Shown: positions 38,994 through 49,634 of the stretch, in pieces
Layout: every line of letters starts with the position of its first letter
Numbering within the stretch: position 1 is the first letter of the stretch
Assembly: GCA_003290165.1 (NCBI GenBank)
Contig: QNQO01000601.1
Span: forward strand, 310,001-374,000
Direction of reading: 5' to 3'
From: Berberis thunbergii
Taxonomy: Eukaryota > Streptophyta > Magnoliopsida > Ranunculales > Berberidaceae
DNA length: 64,000 bases
Position numbers and translations under genes: made by a program
The notes under the pieces: generated by a model
The model's input: only the letters and a program-made list of their open reading frames with translations
The model's database searches: none
Told to the model about the DNA's origin: nothing

Positions 38994-40943
38994 TTGGTAA
39001 ATAACTGTAGCCCCACTTATAAGATACAAATTAACACTTAGCTAAGATGTCCACCTCCACCTCCACCTCCACCTCCACCTCGTGTCTTTGAGGTGGCATA
39101 ACAAGAGATAGATGTCACGACATGGTGAAGCCACTCTATGCATGGTAAAGCCACTTTATGCATGTTAACACTTCATGTTCTCTTTGTATATATAAATATC
39201 TTTTTTCACTTCTACTACAGAAAGCAATGTAAGTCATGTTGAAAATTTATGGTCCTCGCTTAAAATCCCACCACATTTCTGCATAAGAACAGTTCATACA
39301 ATTCTCTTTTCTAACAATGTCTTTGAAGCTCGGAACAAAGCTCACGAAGAACAGAGCTTACTAGCGCCACCCCAAACCTTCGAATCCGGGGAATCAGAGG
39401 AAGATGAAGAGACAATGTACCAATCGAACCCAGAGTTGAAGCTTCTTCATCTTTGACAATGGAGCAAAAGAGAAGAAGCACAATCAAGCAGTACTTTTCT
39501 GTTCTTCAATCCATGGTTCCCAACTGTCAATTGTCCTTTGCCACCACACCCCATGTCTAGGTAGATCAATACAACGCCATCAACAACATGGGCATATCCA
39601 TGTGTTAGGTAAGGGGGTCAATTGCCCTTCTTATTTTTTTAAAAAATTTCACTAAAGTACTTATAATTTTTACATTGCCCCTTTAAAATTTTATGTTGCC
39701 TCCCTTTATGAAATCTTGACTTCTAACTCCACTAAAAATTAAAACAACAAATTTTTTTTTAACTCCATCCTCACCAATCCCAATCCCACTCAATCTCTCT
39801 ATTTTTTTTTTTTAATATATAACTAAAGAAATGAAGACTCCTACTTTTAATATGATCAAACCTGAATGTGATATTACTAAAGAAATGAAGACCAAAATTC
39901 ATACTACAAAACTGAAGAATCTGCAAAAGGAGGTCTCCATTGCAAGTACTAGATCACTAAGACTCCTACTTCTTGACCCAAAATGGGGTCTCCAATTTAG
40001 AACTTGCTCAATATCACAATCCTATTTGAAACTCAAAAACTTGCTCAATATCACAACAACAAACTTACATACAATTTCATCAAAATTTTATTTACCCCAT
40101 AATTGCACTAAACCTTAAGCAACTTGAGCTCCTCATTTTCCTTACTCTCACTCACTACACACTAGATCACAGAATAGTAATAGTATAAGTAGTGGCAGTG
40201 AGCTCAATCTAAAACTCTTGGAATGGTGGAATTGAATATTTAGAGAAAACCCAAAGGATTGGGGAATCTTTGGTCGACTTCGGTGGAAATGGGGTGGAGA
40301 AAACCTAGATTTTGGGGGAGAAGAATCGAGAGAGGGACCTTATGTGGGGATGCGAGCATGAAGAGTCAGCCTGCCACATCTCTCTCAGTCTTCTTTTTGT
40401 TGCGAGAGAGCTTCGATCTCTTCTCAATGTGGAGATGGATTTGGGGAGAAGGAGGGAACAATCTCCCTCTTTAGTTTCCCCGAAATTCAGATTTCCCACT
40501 TTTTTTTTTTTTTTTTTTTTTGAAACAAAGGTTGGGCACGTGCGACCCACCCTCCCTCGCTCATTTCCTCGACAAGTAGAATTACTCAAAGGATTGTTAT
40601 CCAGAGCCCCTTTACCTCCTTTTTTACAAAAAGAAAAAAAAATGTTTTTCTCACAACTATTGTTGTTGTGGCTCTTCACTCTATGTATCCATTTTTATTC
40701 CACGGCTGAGATTAACCGATAGAGGAATTGAAATTAATTCATCAAACTCCGTTCGTAATTTAACTGAGTTAATTTCATTAGATTAAAATTCAAAATTTGA
40801 AAAAGAAACCTAATACCATTAGTTAAGAATACTAAGAAGTGCAAAGCACGTGCATTCATAAATCATTTTACTAATCAAGTTATTAGTAAAACTAAAATAT
40901 CCAAATACATTTCTCTACAATCAAATTTAAGCCAAGTTATTAA
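38994..40943. other. Intergenic interval with microsatellite and low-coding sequence
   Basis: A CACCTC hexamer repeat lies at about 39049-39080 and a poly(T) run at 40500-40521. Around 39310-39560 there is exon-like text, for example SGESEEDEETMYQSNPELKL and, in another frame, MEQKRRSTIKQYFSVLQSMV. It could be a decayed gene fragment that I do not recognise. Confidence 0.35.
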
Positions 40944-41510
40944 TCTTACTAAATATAAGCTAATTCATGAATATTTTTTTTCATTTAATTGCTGACTTAC
41001 AAAGTGGTTAAATACCATGAATCCAAATTAAGAGGATAGATATAAATTGGATAATTCTGATCTATTTTGTGTGTTTTTTTTTTTTCTGTCTTGAAGTGTA
41101 CCCTAATAAACATCTAAACATCGTATTATAATGACGTCTCAACTACAATTTTAAATCAGTTACTTTGGTTTTCTATGTAGATTACATTTTTCCATCCAAT
41201 TTGCTTATACGTTAAATGTATCATTTTCTTTTTAATTAAAAAGAGATTTGAAAATTCAAATATTGCTTTTATTAAATTTATTATTGTTAAATTGCATCTA
41301 TCTAACATTTCAAAGTGGAGTTTTACTGTTCATGAACAGTATTATGAGTGTGTTTATCCTACGTGGCACCACTTATGTAATTGGCATAAGTTAAGTAAAA
41401 AAAAAACTCCCGATAGGTTTCCTCTCCCTCTCCTTTCCCCTCTCTTCCTCTACCCAAACAAGCATTGAAGAAGAAGGAAGAAGCTCCTCTTCCTCTACAT
41501 CTCCTCCTCT

Positions 41511-41810
41511 GAAGTTGTTTCTTCTTCTTCTTCTTCCATTCTCTTCTTCCTCTCGCAGAGCAGCCCCTCACAGAGAGGATCTCAAGTTCTTCAGCCCCTT
41601 TCTTGGTTGTTTCTTCTTCTTCTTCCATTCTCTTCTTCCTCTCGCAGCCCTCTCGCAGAGCAGCCCCTCTTGCAGCCCCTCGCAGAGAGGATCTCAAGTT
41701 CTTCAGCCCCTTTCTTGGTTGTTTCTTCTTCTTCTTCTTCCATTCTCTTCTTCCTCTCGCAGCCCTCTCGCAGAGCATCCCCTCTCGCAGAGAGGATCTC
41801 AAGTTCTTCA
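41511..41810. repeat. Three tandem repeats of about 92-112 bp, CTTCTTC/CTCTCGCAG type
   Basis: Units begin GTTGTTTCTTCTTCTTC at about 41514, 41606 and 41718. Each runs through CTCTCGCAGAGCA, GAGAGGATCTCAAGTTCTTC and AGCCCCTTTCTTG. ORFs on both strands here (Ser-rich plus, Glu/Arg/Lys-rich minus) are repeat artefacts. Confidence 0.8.
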
Positions 41811-41850
41811 TAACATTCCTCTCTTATCTTCAAATTGATTTTTTTTCGGT

Positions 41851-42178
41851 CTTATAACTCTGAAAAGATTGTGGGAAAGTACGAAATCAATGCTCCAAAG
41901 GGTGTTGCGGTTGGATCTGTGGAGGATGTTCGAAATGCGATTCAGGAAGTTTTCCCCAAGGAAAATGAAGTGAGTTCACTGTTTCTATCTCTTCCTTCAA
42001 GTAGTAAAGTTGAATTTTTTTTAATATGTGAGTGATTTGCAATGCAGTTGGTGGTTAAGAGTCAAATTCTTGCTGGTGGAAGAGGTTTGGGGACCTTCAA
42101 GAGTGGGCTCAAAGGTGAAGTGCACATTGTTAAGACTAATGAAGTTGAAGATATAATCAATTACTTATTGCGTTTATG
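41851..42178 (+). pseudogene. Succinyl-CoA ligase (ADP-forming) beta subunit fragment
   Basis: Exon text at 41851-41969 reads GKYEINAPKGVAVGSVEDV and EVFPKENE, ending at a GT donor. The next exon (42048 onward, after an AATGCAG acceptor) reads [20 protein letters not shown] and [16 protein letters not shown], then runs into a stop at 42176-42178. This is the N-terminal ATP-grasp region of the mitochondrial TCA-cycle enzyme that makes ATP and succinate from succinyl-CoA. The N-terminal targeting exon and all later exons are missing. The CT-rich repeats lie just upstream. Confidence 0.88.
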
Positions 42179-42553
42179 AATGAAATTCAAAGTAATTGTT
42201 TTATGATGATTTTATGATTTTGTTTGAAAACTGTATTTTTTAAAAGCATGTTGATATTGTCTTAGTTAGTGTTCATATGACCAGGAAGTTGTTTATAATT
42301 TCTAAATATGTTGCCTTGCTATTGCATTTTCATTTCAAATGTGTCATTGTGCAGTTTAATCATAATAGTTTACTTCTTCTTTTTTTGCTTTGATAAGATG
42401 TCATTCCAGGGTTGTGTTCATGAATAACTCATGTTAATAAGTTTTGGCTTAGATATCATGTTACCGATTCTCGCAAGGTTTCCCCAATCTCTCCCTAATT
42501 TCGCCCTAATTTCGATTCTAATCTGATCGTATTTGTGTTTTTTTGTGTTTCAG

Positions 42554-43033
42554 GCTTTGAGCAAGATCGCTTGCAACCATCTGCAGAAGGAGTTAGTGGA
42601 ATGGCAGGTGAATCCCCCATCTGGATTCAAACACAAAGTCACCGATAATCTCCAAAGGTTGGTTGGTTAGGGTTTTACTTTGTTTTGGTGATTGATTCTT
42701 TTGGTTTTGCTTTGTGAAATAATTTATGAATTTGATAGTTTTTGTTTGTCATCTTAAGGTGGATTATCGAAGTGAATGGAGCAGCGGGGACTCTCTACGC
42801 GAATGAGACCTACCAGCTTCAAGTTGAAAATTGTCCATTGTCCAATGGAAGCACCGCAGGTTCAATTCTCTACGCGATTTCCCTAAACATTATCCAATGG
42901 AAGCACCGCAGGTTCAATTCTCCATTGTTTTCATTTTATTTTTTTTTCTTTTTTTTGTCTCTCATCAATTCTGTGTTTTTTCAACCTGCACGGCTGCATC
43001 CTCATATTTATAGCAACGGCCACATATGTTTAG
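42554..43033 (+). pseudogene. Ubiquitin-conjugating enzyme E2 (UBC15-18 type) fragment
   Basis: Exon 42554-42657 (ALSKIACNHLQKELVEWQVN, then PPSGFKHKVTDNLQ) joins 42759 onward (WIIEVNGAAGTLYANETYQL). Later text FPKHYPMEAPQVQF (about 42877-42918) and PARLHPHIYSNGHICL (about 42986-43033) ends at a GT donor. This is the N-terminal half of the plant E2 group that transfers ubiquitin. The catalytic-cysteine region begins at HICL, but the catalytic segment itself and the C-terminal half are missing. A short tandem duplication around CCAATGGAAGCACCGCAGG breaks the frame between QLQV and FPKHYP. Confidence 0.85.
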
Positions 43034-43921
43034 GTAAATTTAAATGTGAATTACGGTATTTAATTTGTTTGCTTAGGTATTTGATTTGATTGTTACAATT
43101 GATGATAATATTGATTTTAGTGGTTCGTAGGATTGATTTTTTTAAGTTTGTGTGTCATTGTTATATGAGCGAAGCTACCCGCACTAAAGACATGGTTCTA
43201 ACAGAGACCATTTGTATGAATTTTTTAGAGATAACCAACAAAAATACCCCTTAGTTGAAAAATGTCCTCACATGATACTTGGTTTCTCAAATAACATCAT
43301 TAACCTATAGTGATTTAGCTGGGAATTGGATGCTTAATAGCTAGAGATCCTAAATACCTTACTCCACACTATGTAATCTTAATAGTACTGTCATTAATAC
43401 CTTATTCAATGTTCTTTTTAGGATATAATCTTAATAGTACTGTCATTATCCTTATCCCTGACCTAAAACCTATTAGTTTGGTGGCGAGTGCGTGCAAAAT
43501 ATAGCCAAAATGCATCCAGCTTATTAGGCTTAAAATAGTGATTTCTAAATTGACTGAGCCAGAACAGACGCCTTTTTTATAAACAAATCGTGATGGGCTC
43601 TACCAAGTGAATATACTGCAGAGCTCCACTGCAGAAACTTTGAAACTGATTAATTTTCATATGTTTCTTTGGCATGATTAATTTTCATATAGTGCGTGCC
43701 ATGTTTCTTTGGCATGATTAATTTTCATTATGTCCATTTCATATTGTTTTTGGTTTTGTTACTGCATTATGTGGTTTTGCTTCATGCAAGTATGCACTTG
43801 AGCAATGTAAATCTTCACTATTGAATTTAGGGTCCAACCTCATTGAGTCCCTTGAGATAAACTTCATTGAATCACCCATCTTTCTTACATTGTTGCTCGG
43901 GGAGATAGGAGGATATATTAA
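43034..43921. other. Noncoding interval inside the probable Helitron
   Basis: AT-rich. It contains a short duplicated phrase, TAATCTTAATAGTACTGTCATTA, cited here by its positions near 43376 and 43426. No exon is recognised. Confidence 0.4.
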
Positions 43922-44495
43922 TCATGGAAACCAGTCACAAGGCAAAATAATATGGATAAAAAAACAATAAAGAAATAAAAAGATAATTCTTCTGAAGCTC
44001 AAAAACAGTAGAGTAGTAGTGTAGATTGTATGAGAACACTCACAATAAAGTGCTCTGTCTCCATAGTATAAGTATATTCTAACAGACTCCAATCTCGAAC
44101 TCACTTTATCTCTCTCTCTCATTATCAGCTCATCTCTTCTATCTCGAGAAGAAACTCGAGGTATGATTGAATCCCTTTTTGATGATTTTGGGTATTTCTC
44201 ATCTAGCTGATTTCCCTTTCTAAATCCTTGGTATTTCTCATCTAGCTGATCAAACAACTTGCTGCGGGTGACGTGAATTGGGCTGTAGATTGAGGACAAC
44301 AGCATGATTTCAAGAAGTGGTCCATGAACCTGACTCTCACTCCACTTCGTCCCAGTTATGAACTTTGGTCACAAGAGGATGTCGAGTCTCTGAGTCCATC
44401 TTGCTCATAAGGTACGAGTTTTCATAATCAAACAGTAAGACCTTAATTCCAACTTCGGCACACTCCAAGGCATAGCGTGCATTTGTCATCAACAT
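43922..44495 (-). pseudogene. Antisense exon fragment, HAD-hydrolase-like (tentative)
   Basis: The minus strand from 44495 reads MLMTNARYALECAEVGIKVL, LFDYENSYLMSK, then HPLVTKVHNWDEVE and a stop. The pattern resembles plant HAD-like or 5'-nucleotidase-type proteins that have a LLFDYENSYPW segment, but I rely on memory and am not sure. An adjoining antisense frame (44305-43922) is R/D/S-rich and unrecognised. It is opposite in orientation to the other fragments in the probable Helitron. Confidence 0.35.
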
Positions 44496-45654
44496 TTAAG
44501 CACCTAAGTATCTGTTTTTTATTTTTTAATTTCATTCAAAAATTGTTAACTCTGTGGTGCAATTTACGTTGAAAAGATGTGATGGGTTGAGTTTCTAAGC
44601 GTTTTTCCTTGGTTTAGAAGAGGTGAAATGGGTTAACTCCTTGGTTTTTTGGATGATAGACTTGAAATGGGTTTTTGATTGAAAAGGTTTTTGAGACGTT
44701 ACTAAAGAATTTGTTGATGGTTTTTTGCAGGTACTCGGATGGGTGGGAGGGGTAGGTAGCGTATTGTGACAAAGTCTTATGCATTCTTGCTACATCAAAC
44801 CTGTATTGTCCACTCGGTACGGGTTAGTTATGCGCTAAGATCTATCAATGTCGTCACTACCTGCCGAAAGTAGTGGATTTCTATTCCATTACAAAATTTG
44901 GGCTTTGAACCACCCCATGACTTAAATGCTAAATTTGTTTTCAACGTTTCTGGCGCTTTTTTTTAGTGCACCGATTTGCTATTGACCAAGTGCTCGAAAG
45001 CATATAGAGATATTTGTTGAGTTCAAGCATATACTAGGCAAAATAAGTTACTGCATAACTATATTGTGTCACACCTCCTCAGTAAGATAAATATTCTAAT
45101 TGAGAATGACCCTTTGAAGCTTTAAAACTTATGTTTTTGAATCCATTCATAGCTGAATTGAGAATGACCCTTTGAAGCTTTAAAACTTAAGTTTTTGACA
45201 AGGGCTACATAGTATAGCTTCAAGTTCTCTAATAAAAGCAAACTATACCTTCTTTTAACCATTTGAAAGCTTGATTAAGCTAACTTCATGATCAGAAGCA
45301 TATGAAGCTAACTTCAAGACCAACACCCATTAATCTATATATTTATTAGAAGCATATGAATCTCTTTAAGTTGTTCATTCCATATTAAATTAATTTCTTA
45401 TGAAGATGTTGCCTTGCCTTTGTTGAATTAGAAGTCTACGCAAAGGGAAACTATTGCATTTTCATCTCAAATGTGTGGTTGTGCTGTTTAATCATAATAT
45501 CTACTTTTTTTGCTTTGATAAGGTGTAGATTCAAGGGTTATGTTCATAAACAACTCATGTTAATAACTTTTTTTCTTAGATATCATGCTATGATACATTT
45601 TAAATGTTTAAAGCATATTGATTTGCCAAATTTTAAAATAATTTCTTAGATCTC
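44496..45654. other. Noncoding interval inside the probable Helitron
   Basis: AT-rich. A short tandem duplication (GAATGACCCTTTGAAGCTTT) occurs near 45103 and 45163. 45405-45595 is a diverged copy of 42300-42475, from TGTTGCCTTGC through ACTCATGTTAATAA to TTAGATATCATG. Confidence 0.5.
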
Positions 45655-45790
45655 GCCTTTAGGCGATTGAGGCGTACGCCTTTGGGCGCGAGTCGAGGCG
45701 GGGCGCACAGAAATCGCCTCTCCGCGTACGAGTTGAGGTGCCAATTGAAGGCGTTTCGAGGTGTAAGCCTCACGACGTACGCTATTTTAT
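45655..45790. repeat. GC-rich AGGCG/CGCCT palindromic island
   Basis: A dense cluster of GGCG, CGCCT and TACG motifs in both orientations (for example CGCCTTTAGGCG and CGCCTTTGGGCGCG) stands out from the AT-rich surroundings. It may be a terminal or subterminal relic of another DNA element; the identity is unknown. Confidence 0.4.
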
Positions 45791-45825
45791 TTCCTGATCA
45801 GTTGGCACTATTTGTTAAATGGCTC

Positions 45826-47410
45826 CCCAAATGCACCTACAAACACTGCAGTTGACAAACAAATGGTTGATTGATTCATTGCTTGACATGCATGACGCAT
45901 TTGTTGTTCGCATGCCTCCCTCTTCTACGGAGATTGTCCCTTTTGAGGGTATTCCCTATATTGCTTTCTTGACCCTAGCTTCAATGTGGATTCCTCTTCA
46001 ATGTATTCTCTAATAAAAAAATCGATTTTTCTTCAATGGTTTCCTCTGGTAACTTGCCTCCACTACTGGATGCACCATATTTGTTTGATGAAATTCTTCT
46101 TTTTTAAGAGTGCTTAAAGGTTGGAGTTTTATGGTTTTTGAGTATTGGGGTTTGGTAGATATTATGTGGTGTTCATGGCATTGATTGCCATTGTAATTTT
46201 TTATGACAGGTTCAGACAGGTTTCAATATTGATAAATACAGAGGAAACTCTGGCGAAATTTTGATTTTTTAGTTGTTCATGACATTGATTGTCATTATAG
46301 TCACTTATGACATGTTTAGATAAATTACTTTATTCAAAAAAATTACATTTTTTTATATAATGATATTGTGTGCATGTCTCTTTCGACAATACAAATGCAC
46401 CTACAAACACTGCAGTTGACAAACAAATGGTTGATTAATTCATTGCTTGACATGCATGACGCATTTGTTGTTCGCATGCCTCCCTCTTTTACGGAGATTG
46501 TCCTTTTTGAGGGTATTCCCTTTTAAGGAGATTTGGTTGTTACTTTGCATGTCTTAATGATTGATAGTATTTGTAGTTGAGAATGTCAGCTTTCGAAAAA
46601 TCTAAACTTGAAGTATAGGAGTGTCGTAGGAGGATCAGTTAGTTTAAAGATATCGTGAAGAACAAAGCTTCAGTTTTTCCATCTTGCATCTTCTAAGTGG
46701 AAGAATCAAATAAGAAAAATCTAAGTGGAATATCAAGTAATATAGAAACTCAAGTTACAGTAATACAAGTGGAGACTTAATGACTTGATTGTGTTTCAAC
46801 ATTCTGCTTTTACCCTACCCCTACAATTGTAGTTCATCTTTAGCAATAGTGAATTATGCAGTCATTTTGATGCTCTTTTGTTTGGAAACAGGTGGAGGCT
46901 TTGAAGTGTGTTTTCACTTGCAGACTTGGCAAGAATCTGGAGGAACGAAGGAGTCATTCAAGGTAACAAGTAACTCTATACTGCTTTCTTGACCCTAGCT
47001 TCAAGGTGGATTCCTCTTCAATGTATTCTCTAATAAAAAATGATTTTTCTTCAATGGTTTCCTCTGGTAACTTGCCTCCACTACTGGATGCACCATATTT
47101 GTTTGATGAAATTCTTCTTTTTTAAGAGTGCTTAAAGGTTGGAGTTTTATGGTTTTTGAGTATTGGGGTTTGGTAGATATTATGTGGTGTTCATGGCATT
47201 GATTGTCATTGTAATTTTTTATGACAGGTTCAGACAGGTCTCAATATTGATAAATACAAAGGAAACTCTGGCGAAATTTTGATTTTTTAGTTGTTCATGA
47301 CATTGATTGTCATTATAGTCACTTACGACATGTTTAGATAAATTACTTTATTCAAAAAAATTACATTTTTTTGGATATAATGATATTGTGTGCATGTCTC
47401 TTTCGACAAT
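45826..47410. repeat. Interleaved direct duplications A-B-A'-C-B'
   Basis: Segment A (45826-45958, from ATGCACCTACAAACACTGCAG to GAGGGTATTCCC) recurs at 46391-46519. Segment B (about 45962-46391, from GCTTTCTTGACCCTAGC to TCTTTCGACAATA) recurs at 46982-47411 with only a few changes. A possible 71-bp exon (46892-46962, GT-AG bordered, GGFEVCFHLQTWQES frame) lies in the unique part C. Segment A has an open frame, LQLTNKWLIDSLLDMHDAFV, which I cannot assign to a family. Confidence 0.75.
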
Positions 47411-47421
47411 AGTCTGCAATA

Positions 47422-47448
47422 GTGCCAACGGCACGGGTATTACACTAG
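47422..47448 (+). other. Helitron 3' terminus
   Basis: A 5-bp stem with a 3-base loop (GTGCC-AAC-GGCAC) is followed ten bases later by CTAG, then T. Confidence 0.75.
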
Positions 47449-48283
47449 TATAAGCATATATGATAGTGTGACCAAAAGCACTACCTAACGATCAGGGTGT
47501 CATGCCGAAGGGGCACATATGATGAAGAAACACCATTATATATACATAATGGTTTACCAAAGGGGCACTTTAGCATTACCTATCGACATTGAATACAATA
47601 TGGGAAACAAAGAGACGACGGTTCACAAGGAAACTGAGCAGGTCCACGTTCATCCAATCAACGGGGCTGCATCCAACCCCATTAATTGAGAGGGAGTAAC
47701 CAGTACTCAACCATCTTGCATTATACACCGTACACATGCTACCATGCGACCCACGCCGTACACGTAGCATATTGCATACAAGAAACCTTAGCTCTCACTT
47801 TACGAGCCCATGGGCTCGACCCACTATTCAAACAATATTCTACCACGTGCCTGACAGGACATTAGAAACCCTAGTCATTCCTGACACACGGATCACACCT
47901 GCATATAGCCATGTGATTCAAGGTGCTCTTGTCTCTTCATAACTCATCCGCACAACGCACTCCGCTCGCGGATAAAGGTTTGCACACTAGCAGCTGGCGA
48001 AGCTTCCACCCAGCTGGGCAAGCTTAGTTAGCCTTAGCTGATGACGACAACTTTCGGTTCATCTCGACACTTAGTCCGCCCTGCGTGGATGCTGATGGTA
48101 TAGGAAGTGGGAGTTTAATCAGGGCTGTCACGTATGGTCATGACGACTCACCAGGAACTATTGTTCCCTTCACAAACAACAGTTGTCGAACTCGATCAGG
48201 TAAGCCTAGCTGGTGACGACTAGCAATGACAACTTCTAATCAAAGCCCAGACCTGTAGCCCCCACTGCGTGGGTGTTAATGGT
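47449..48283. other. Intergenic interval
   Basis: Less AT-rich than the surroundings, with repeated CAGCTGG and GACGAC phrases (for example GCTGATGACGACAACTT near 48038 and CTGGTGACGACTAGC near 48210). It may be an old LTR remnant. No gene is recognised. Confidence 0.35.
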
Positions 48284-49620
48284 TGATTGATGCAAAAAAC
48301 TGACATTAATGTTGTTGCATGATTTTTTACACCAATCAAAAAAATATTTATCTATTTTTTTTCCTTCCACCAACAATACACTTCAACAATGCATAGTGGA
48401 AGTAGGGGGTTATCGACTACTTTAGTTGGATTAGAAGACAATATTTCAATTTCAATTAAAAAAATAAAGAAAATAACAAAATATTTATGGTGAGATGTTG
48501 AGAGATGATATGATTCCAAAATAAAATATTAACTTATAACAAAAATGAAGATAGAGAAATCTCAAGGGTGTGAGAATCACCCCATTCCAATTTAATGATT
48601 GTAGAATCTAATTTCAATTTCTCCCAAAATACTCAAATCACATGATTTTTTAACCTACATGACTTGAGTTGTGACATTAAAGAAGTAAAAGTCTTTTCAT
48701 TTTCCTCAAACTTTAACCAAATCCATTGTTTTATTTCTAAAACATCATTGGATTTTGATTATGTTTTTCATCAGAAAATCCTAAAAGACATGGAAATAAA
48801 TTTTCCCTTTGAATCAAAATCATTATCCATTTAACAAGTGAAACCTACTTTCGAAGTACTTCTTACAATTCAATGTTCTACTTTACTTCCTAAAGGAAAC
48901 ACAATCTAACTATCATTATATCTTCATCTTCATGGGGCTCAATCTCTTCCCCTTGAGAAAGGAGATTAGCTCTACATGAATAGTGAGAAACTAAAAGTTA
49001 AAGGAGAAAGAGAAACAAAATTAGAACTTACTTCAATTAAAATGTTGGAAAGTAGTACATGCACACTTCTCTACCAAGCAATAATCTAAAGCCAAGAACT
49101 ATAACAATAAAAACTCTCTAAGACAAACTATCCTTTATGAACTCCATGTATGGGGTTTTTATAGGCAAAAGGGCTTGAGAGAAATAAGGAAGCATGATTG
49201 AGTGAAATAAGGAAATATGGTTGAGTGAAACAAGGAAACATGGTTTGAGTGAAACAAGGAAATATGGTTGAGTTGAATAAGGAAACATGTTTTGTAGAGT
49301 TTTTTTTTATGATAAAGTTGGACATGTGGACATCCAAATCTCCATGTTGATTTCCTCGAGGTCCATAGTTATTGATGCTTTGTGGGCTTGACTTCATGGG
49401 TCTTGGGATTGGAATTTTTTAGTCCTTATAAATGCATTTGTACTCCATTGGGTCTTATAGTTGTTAAATTTATTGTGTTACTTTATGCATGATTTGAGAT
49501 TTTTGCTTGAATTCCTACAAAATGCACAAAATACACGTAATGAGATATTTTTATTGGATAATTGAACTTAACAACTGTATATTTAGGGGGTGTAAAAATC
49601 GATGTTTTGGGTGCTTATCA
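48284..49620 (-). repeat. 3' LTR (1337 bp)
   Basis: The plus strand runs from TGATTGATGCAAAAAAC to GGGTGCTTATCA. The start matches the right LTR at 62899 (TGATTGATGCCAAAAACC). It is followed by CACCACCCCCAAAC (49621-49634), the reverse of a polypurine tract. Confidence 0.8.
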
Positions 49621-49634
49621 CACCACCCCCAAAC

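Larger units (their letters stand above)
40944..47448 (+). mobile_element. Probable Helitron carrying host gene fragments
   Basis: The 3' end is clear. Hairpin GTGCC-AAC-GGCAC (47422-47434) is followed by GGGTATTACACTAG and then T, matching the Helitron rule of a hairpin about 10-12 bp before CTRR inserted next to T. The 5' end is tentative: TCTTACTAAATATAAG at 40944, preceded by A, fits the A-TC rule and resembles plant Helitron starts. Inside are exon fragments of at least three host genes in both orientations and internal duplications. No Rep/helicase gene is present, so it is non-autonomous. Confidence 0.6.

Noticed and set aside
40259..40722. ORFs of 124-136 codons on opposite strands
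   Set aside because: They span a poly(T)/poly(K) tract, overlap each other and show no family resemblance.
40836..40865. Possible second Helitron 3' hairpin (GTGCAAAGCAC)
   Set aside because: No CTRR at the expected distance; the nearest CTAA is about 30 bp away, so support is insufficient.
41359..41838. Overlapping ORFs of 80-150 codons on both strands
   Set aside because: All arise from the CT-rich tandem repeats (Glu/Lys/Arg-rich one way, Ser/Leu/Phe-rich the other).
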